Shown piece after piece: positions 30,601 through 33,785 of a stretch of DNA of 33,785 nt. The notes beneath the pieces were generated by a model, which searched no databases, was not told the origin of the DNA, and worked only from the letters and a program-made list of their open reading frames with translations. This DNA is from Thiohalocapsa sp. ML1. GTDB lineage: Bacteria; Pseudomonadota; Gammaproteobacteria; Chromatiales; Chromatiaceae. The stretch lies in NCBI RefSeq assembly GCF_001469165.1, contig NZ_JABX01000055.1, forward strand, positions 1 to 33,785. Reading direction: 5' to 3'. The first letter of the stretch is position 1. Every line of letters begins with the position of its first letter. Both the position numbers and the translations under genes were made by a program.

Positions 30601-33289
30601 CGGCGCCGAGATCGCCGCGTACACCGAGGCCGGCGTCGATGACTTCGAGCAGGAGTATCGCGTCCGCGGTCCCGACGGGGACTGGCGCCATGTGTATGAC
30701 TACACGCGCATCCGCCGCGACGCCGCCGGCGCGTTGCTCGCCTATCACGGCTATCTGGTGGACATCACGGAGCGGCGCCGCGCGCTGGCGGCGCTGCGCG
30801 AGGGCGAGCTGCGCTACCGCACCATGTTCGAGTCTGCCGGCCAGCCCATGCTGACGCTGGACGCGGACGGGCGCTTCACCGCCGCCAACCGAGCCACCTG
30901 CGAGCTCATGGGCTGCACCGATGCCAGCAAGCTGCTCGGGGTACCGCCCGCCGAGCTGTCGCCGCCGACGCAGCCCGATGGCGTGCCGTCGGCGGACAAG
31001 GGCACGGCCATGGTTCGGCAGGCGCTGGCCACCGGCCGCTGCCGCTTCGAATGGGAGCACCGGCGCCGCGACGGCTCGCCGCTGCATGTGGACGTGACCC
31101 TGACGCGGGTGGAGCTGCATGGCCAGCGCGCGCTGCTCGCCACCTGGTACGACCTCACCGATCGGCGCCGTGCCGAGGAGCTGGAGCAGCGCGCGCGGGC
31201 CGTGTTCGAGAACACCACCGAGGGCATCATGCTCACCGATGCGGACAACCGCATCGTCGCCGTCAACCCGGCCTTCACCGCCATCACCGGCTACAGCGCC
31301 GAGGAGGCCATCGGCCAGCCGGCGTCCCTGCTCCAATCCGGTCGCCAGGAGCGCGAGTTCTACCGCGCCATGTGGCGGCAGATCAGCGCTGCCGGCAGTT
31401 GGCGCGGGGAGCTCTGGAACCGCCGCAAGGACGGCGAGGTGTACGCGGAGTGGCTCAGCATCAGCGAGATCCGCAACGCCGACGGCACGGTGCGCAACCG
31501 CATCGGCGTGTTCAGCGACATCACACGGATGCGCCGCTCCGAGGAGGAAATCGAGCATCTCACCCACTACGACCCCATCACCGGTCTGCCGAACCAGCGG
31601 CTCCTGCGCGCGCGCCTGGAGCAGGCGCTGCAATCGGCGCGGGTGGCGGACCGCCCGCTGGTGCTGATGCTGCTCAACCTCGACGGCTTCAAGCGGGTCG
31701 TCGCGAGCTTCGGGCACGATGCCGCGGACGCGGTGCTCGCGTCGGCGGCGCGCCGGCTCGCGGCGCAACTGCCAGCGGATGCGACCCTCGCGCGCACCGT
31801 CGGCGACACCTTTGCCGTGGTGCTGGAGCTGCCGCACCGCGGCGCGTCGCCGAGCCGCAACGCCGTGCTGCTGCAGGACGCGCTGCGGGAGGAGTTCAGC
31901 GTGCCGGACGGCGCCACCGTGGCGCTTAGCTGCTGCATCGGCCTTGCCCTGTATCCGCGCGACGACATCACCGCCGCTGCGCTGCTGCGCGATGCCGACG
32001 CCGCGCTGCAACGGGCGAAGACGGCGGGACCCGGCAACATCGCGTTCTACCAGCCGGGGCTCACGGAGGCCGCGCAGCGGCAGCTTGCGCTTGCGCGCAC
32101 CTTGCGCACCGCGCTCGCCACCAACCAGTTCGAGCTGCACTTCCAGCCCCAGCTCTACCTCGCCCAGCGCACCATCGTCGCCGCCGAGGCGCTATTGCGC
32201 TGGCGCCGCCCCGACGGCGTGCTGGTGACGCCCGAGCACTTCATGGAGGCCATCGAGAAGAGCGACATGGCGCTGGACCTCGACCGCTGGGTGCTGCGCG
32301 AGGCCGCACGCACGGTGGTCGGCTGGCAGCGCTCGGGGCTGCCGCGGGTGCGGGTGAGCGTCAACATGTCCGCCGCGATGCTGACCGGCGGCAATCTTGC
32401 CGCCGATGTGGAGGCGGTGCTGGCGGAAACGGGCCTGGACCCGACCCTGCTGGAGGTGGAGGTGCTGGAGAACATCCTGATCGAGGACCCCGACCGCGCC
32501 GAGGCCGAGCTGATCGCACTCGGCGGGCTCGGCGTCGGCATCGCGCTCGACGACTTCGGCACCGGCTACGCGAGTCTCGGCTATCTGAAGCGCTTCGCGT
32601 TCGACTATCTCAAGATCGACCGCAGCTTCATCAGCGGCCTGATGCCCGGCTCCGATGACCTCGCCATCGTGCGCGCGACCATCCTGATGGCGCACCACCT
32701 GGGCATCCGCGTGGTGGCCGAGGGCGTCGAGCACGACCACCAGATCCGCCAGCTCGCGGTGCTCGGCTGCGACCTGCTGCAAGGCTATCGCATCGGCCGT
32801 CCCATGCCCGCGGACGCCTTCGTGGCGCTGCTGCGCGACGGCGACCGGGCGCTGCCCGACGACCTCGCGCCCGCGCTGACCCGGCGGGCGCTGCTGGTGG
32901 GCGACGACACGGCGCAGCTCAGGCAGGTCACCACGCAGCTCGGCCGCCTGGGTTGGGCCGTGCTGCACGAGGTGGACGCGGATCGGGTGCTGGGCCTGGT
33001 CGCGCGGGAGCCGCCGGAGCTGGTGCTCTGCGACTTAGGCCTGCCCGGCGGCGACGCGCTGGACCTGCTCGCCCTGCTGCGGGAGCGGCACCCCGCCGTG
33101 CCGCGGGTGCTGCTCGCCGACAGCATCGATGTCGTGCAGTTGCTCGACGCCATGAACCGTGGCGGCGTCTACCGCTGCCTCAAGCAACCCTGCCCGGAAG
33201 CGGAGCTCGCCGAGGCGGTCGAGGCCGCCTATGCGCACGGCCTGCGGCGGCTGCGGGCCGAGCCGCCGGGGGGCGCGCCGCCGCGCTGA
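27686..33289 (+). CDS. Giant soluble CBS-PAS-GGDEF-EAL-receiver c-di-GMP protein
   Basis: An 1867-residue cytoplasmic protein with no membrane span. Order: four CBS motifs in two Bateman modules (about 8-130 and 140-258), a charged helix (258-300), about eight PAS domains (300-395, 405-520, 525-645, 650-775, 776-905, 906-1038, 1040-1165, 1167-1288), GGDEF (1290-1450), EAL (1460-1710) and a receiver domain (1735-1860). The GGDEF site reads V1372-G-D-T-F1376, so cyclase activity is probably lost. The EAL motif E1501-A-L is intact, as are the VNMS Asn, the LENI Glu, DDFGTGYAS, LKID Lys and AEGVE Glu, so it should degrade c-di-GMP. The receiver keeps D1783 and K1833 with the D-D pair, placed unusually at the C-terminus. 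CBS domains suggest adenylate sensing, PAS domains redox or ligands. No neighbour is obviously linked. Confidence 0.95.
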   Translation: MERYRKLTLADICTRDPVCIDAEAMLGAAIELLQARHVSAVIVVSGSHPVGIFTERDALAAVAAGHGHAAMPVRARMTPEPLTCARHVGFLDGYVRMLRRGVRHLVLLDDEARIAGIVSQTDFVRALDLTDAARGRSVADIMVRRPAALAPSAPVQAALELMLDQAVSSVLVVAEERPVGVLTERDVHRLNALVEDLHRLPLADVMTTPVTTCTGDERLDAVVARMQAAGVRRLPVVDLQGRLIGIVTNHDLLKDLRARHEELLHELVDRQARELTRLRERMDADFALDALLARPRAPGLIAADAAGKVRYASPAAQRLLGLESVDEASLAEVVQALGGDAEAYRRQIGRLGVDQNQELELELAALERAVACDTVAIGDAAGGIAGFLMLVTDVTRRRHGEQRFARLFEMAPLAMMLARLDDGLLLDVNPAAEVLTGHARGALLGHTSAELGLWDEPAARDGYFRDLADGLSVRARRAALKRADGSRLGVELYGEPLVLDGERCLLSMLVDVTPQTEYLRQIEHHHHLLGAVFAAIGDALLLTDPGQRIVLANPAVQAIFGASPERVTGRPLRDFFADAVSLAALAAGADRSAVARTGVLPARTADGKSFPAEVSFSALGAVAAERRGCVVLVRDISGRERRAIELATHQARLQDLIDTIGDWVWEIDTEARYTYASERVQELLGYAPEALLGRTPFELMPPEEAERVAARFAAIAAAGTPFTDVENVCLTAVGERRFISTSGTPIRGADGRIVGWRGTDRDITESKRAAERLRDSEAQLRAIFDHANVGIMLLTGKRIITRANARLAEILGYADPCELEGKSVRTLHLSDARFDAFGAGHYAELRERDQLHLEYQLARRDGSAVWCLISGAALDTARPADLTRGVIWTVEDISAIKANEAELLALNARLQEEHELFTSGPAMVFRWLPQPGWPVAQCSPNAHLHLDVAPDALAQGGFAFADLLHPDDMPRVGAEIAAYTEAGVDDFEQEYRVRGPDGDWRHVYDYTRIRRDAAGALLAYHGYLVDITERRRALAALREGELRYRTMFESAGQPMLTLDADGRFTAANRATCELMGCTDASKLLGVPPAELSPPTQPDGVPSADKGTAMVRQALATGRCRFEWEHRRRDGSPLHVDVTLTRVELHGQRALLATWYDLTDRRRAEELEQRARAVFENTTEGIMLTDADNRIVAVNPAFTAITGYSAEEAIGQPASLLQSGRQEREFYRAMWRQISAAGSWRGELWNRRKDGEVYAEWLSISEIRNADGTVRNRIGVFSDITRMRRSEEEIEHLTHYDPITGLPNQRLLRARLEQALQSARVADRPLVLMLLNLDGFKRVVASFGHDAADAVLASAARRLAAQLPADATLARTVGDTFAVVLELPHRGASPSRNAVLLQDALREEFSVPDGATVALSCCIGLALYPRDDITAAALLRDADAALQRAKTAGPGNIAFYQPGLTEAAQRQLALARTLRTALATNQFELHFQPQLYLAQRTIVAAEALLRWRRPDGVLVTPEHFMEAIEKSDMALDLDRWVLREAARTVVGWQRSGLPRVRVSVNMSAAMLTGGNLAADVEAVLAETGLDPTLLEVEVLENILIEDPDRAEAELIALGGLGVGIALDDFGTGYASLGYLKRFAFDYLKIDRSFISGLMPGSDDLAIVRATILMAHHLGIRVVAEGVEHDHQIRQLAVLGCDLLQGYRIGRPMPADAFVALLRDGDRALPDDLAPALTRRALLVGDDTAQLRQVTTQLGRLGWAVLHEVDADRVLGLVAREPPELVLCDLGLPGGDALDLLALLRERHPAVPRVLLADSIDVVQLLDAMNRGGVYRCLKQPCPEAELAEAVEAAYAHGLRRLRAEPPGGAPPR

Positions 33290-33304
33290 GCGACCGGCAG
33301 TGCC

Positions 33305-33546
33305 TAGTTCGGCCTCGGCGATGAGGCTGTCGAAGGCGGCATCCAGGCGGTTGACGGCGTCGGCGAGGGGCGTTTGGGCGCCTTCGGACAAGCGTCGAAG
33401 CGCTGCGAGAGGCCGGGACGCAGGACACGGGCGTTGCGCTTGGTCGAAAACAACGTGACGTGCTTGTCGAGGCGGGTGACCTAGTAGCGTTGCGTGTGCG
33501 GGATGCGGGCGATGAATCCGTGCAGCCTGAGCCGGCGCAGGTCATC
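33305..33546 (-). pseudogene. Decayed winged-helix protein remnant
   Basis: Read on the minus strand, 33546-33382 gives DDLRRLRLHGFIARIPHTQRY, then a TAG stop (33481-33483), then VTRLDKHVTLFSTKRNARV and LRPGL. This matches the C-terminal winged-helix-like part of a widespread uncharacterised protein (RLRLHGLIxRxPxTxRYxVT...LRPGL). A frameshift near 33390 leads into SEGAQTPLADAVNRLDAAF, the usual C-terminal helix of such proteins. One premature stop and one frameshift, and the N-terminal part is absent. The parent family is often found near mobile DNA. Confidence 0.6.
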
Positions 33547-33784
33547 AGCCGGCTCGGCGCACTGGGATCGCCGGCTTTCCAGCCGGCTCGGCGCCGATGC
33601 GGCCCGATGCCGCGTCGGCGGCGTCCGGGCCGATCAGAGGGCACCTGCGCAGTCGTCCGCCCGGCGGCGCGGCATGGGCAACCGCCTGGCTCCCGCGCCG
33701 CAGATCGCGCGCCGGGGGCATCGAGCCCCCGGCACGCGAAGCCGGCTGAAAGCCGGCGGTCCCAGTCCGAGCCGGCTCGGCGCC
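33547..33784. repeat. GCCGGC repeat cluster
   Basis: AGCCGGCTCGGCGC occurs three times in direct order (33547, 33581, 33770). An imperfect inverted pair of about 27 bp (33561-33588 and 33740-33766; one mismatch, one indel) frames about 150 bp, and GCCGGGGGC at 33711-33719 pairs with 33725-33733 as a hairpin. No gene is seen here. Confidence 0.75.
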
Positions 33785-33785
33785 G

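Noticed and set aside
28694-32140. 1148-codon open frame antisense to the giant c-di-GMP gene
   Set aside because: The opposite strand encodes well-ordered PAS and GGDEF domains; the antisense product is Arg/Ala/Gly-rich without any motif.
1-33785. CRISPR array
   Set aside because: The tandem arrays have 6-7 bp units with no spacers, and no cas gene is present.

Overview
This is a very GC-rich chromosomal segment, most likely from a gammaproteobacterium of the Chromatiales / purple-sulfur type. The reasons are a DUF3581 gene (a gammaproteobacterial family), SuhB and TrmJ of gammaproteobacterial type, a two-subunit 2-oxoacid:ferredoxin oxidoreductase, an XrtA/PEP-CTERM regulatory cassette, and many short G- or TCG-based repeats between genes. 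The genus is inference. No rRNA, tRNA, CRISPR array, phage or intact insertion sequence was seen.

Layout. (1) 77-3302, minus strand: a 2OG-Fe(II) oxygenase-like protein, an FAD-dependent NAD(P)-binding oxidoreductase, a protein of unknown function and a periplasmic c-type haem protein of the DUF3365 family. (2) 3553-6616, plus strand: an asparagine-synthetase-like protein whose glutaminase half appears dead (Cys2 replaced by Lys, Asp-Gly microsatellite inserted), then an FMN alpha-hydroxy-acid dehydrogenase. (3) 6719-9118, minus strand: a UDP-glucuronate 4-epimerase-like enzyme and a TviB-type nucleotide-sugar dehydrogenase. (4) 9646-17523, plus strand: the XrtA/PEP-CTERM set, namely sugar transferase, PrsK histidine kinase, PrsR sigma-54 activator and PrsT TPR lipoprotein-like protein. 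Regions 2-4 read as part of an exopolysaccharide / protein-sorting locus; the exosortase and Wzx/Wzy/Wzc genes are not in the window. (5) 17554-21198, minus strand: a ParA ATPase, a small disordered partner, DUF3581, QueF and an FGGY kinase resembling D-ribulokinase, closely packed. (6) 21763-25543, minus strand: a coiled-coil membrane protein, then KorA-KorB-ferritin-like genes linked by ATGA overlaps. (7) suhB (minus) and trmJ (plus), divergent. (8) 27686-33289: one 1867-residue soluble c-di-GMP protein with four CBS motifs, about eight PAS domains, a degenerate GGDEF, an intact EAL and a receiver domain. (9) 33290-33785: a decayed winged-helix gene and a cluster of GCCGGC repeats.

The non-coding DNA is rich in small repeats: two heptamer arrays (one abuts the queF start codon and fits the G-quadruplex rule), TCG-based hexamers, several perfect two-copy duplications of 10-15 bp, and three copies of one palindromic element that all lie just after gene 3' ends in the same relative orientation. 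The best candidates for something undescribed are the ParA/disordered-partner pair, the glutaminase-dead amidotransferase, the oriented 3'-end palindromes and the heptamer leader of queF.
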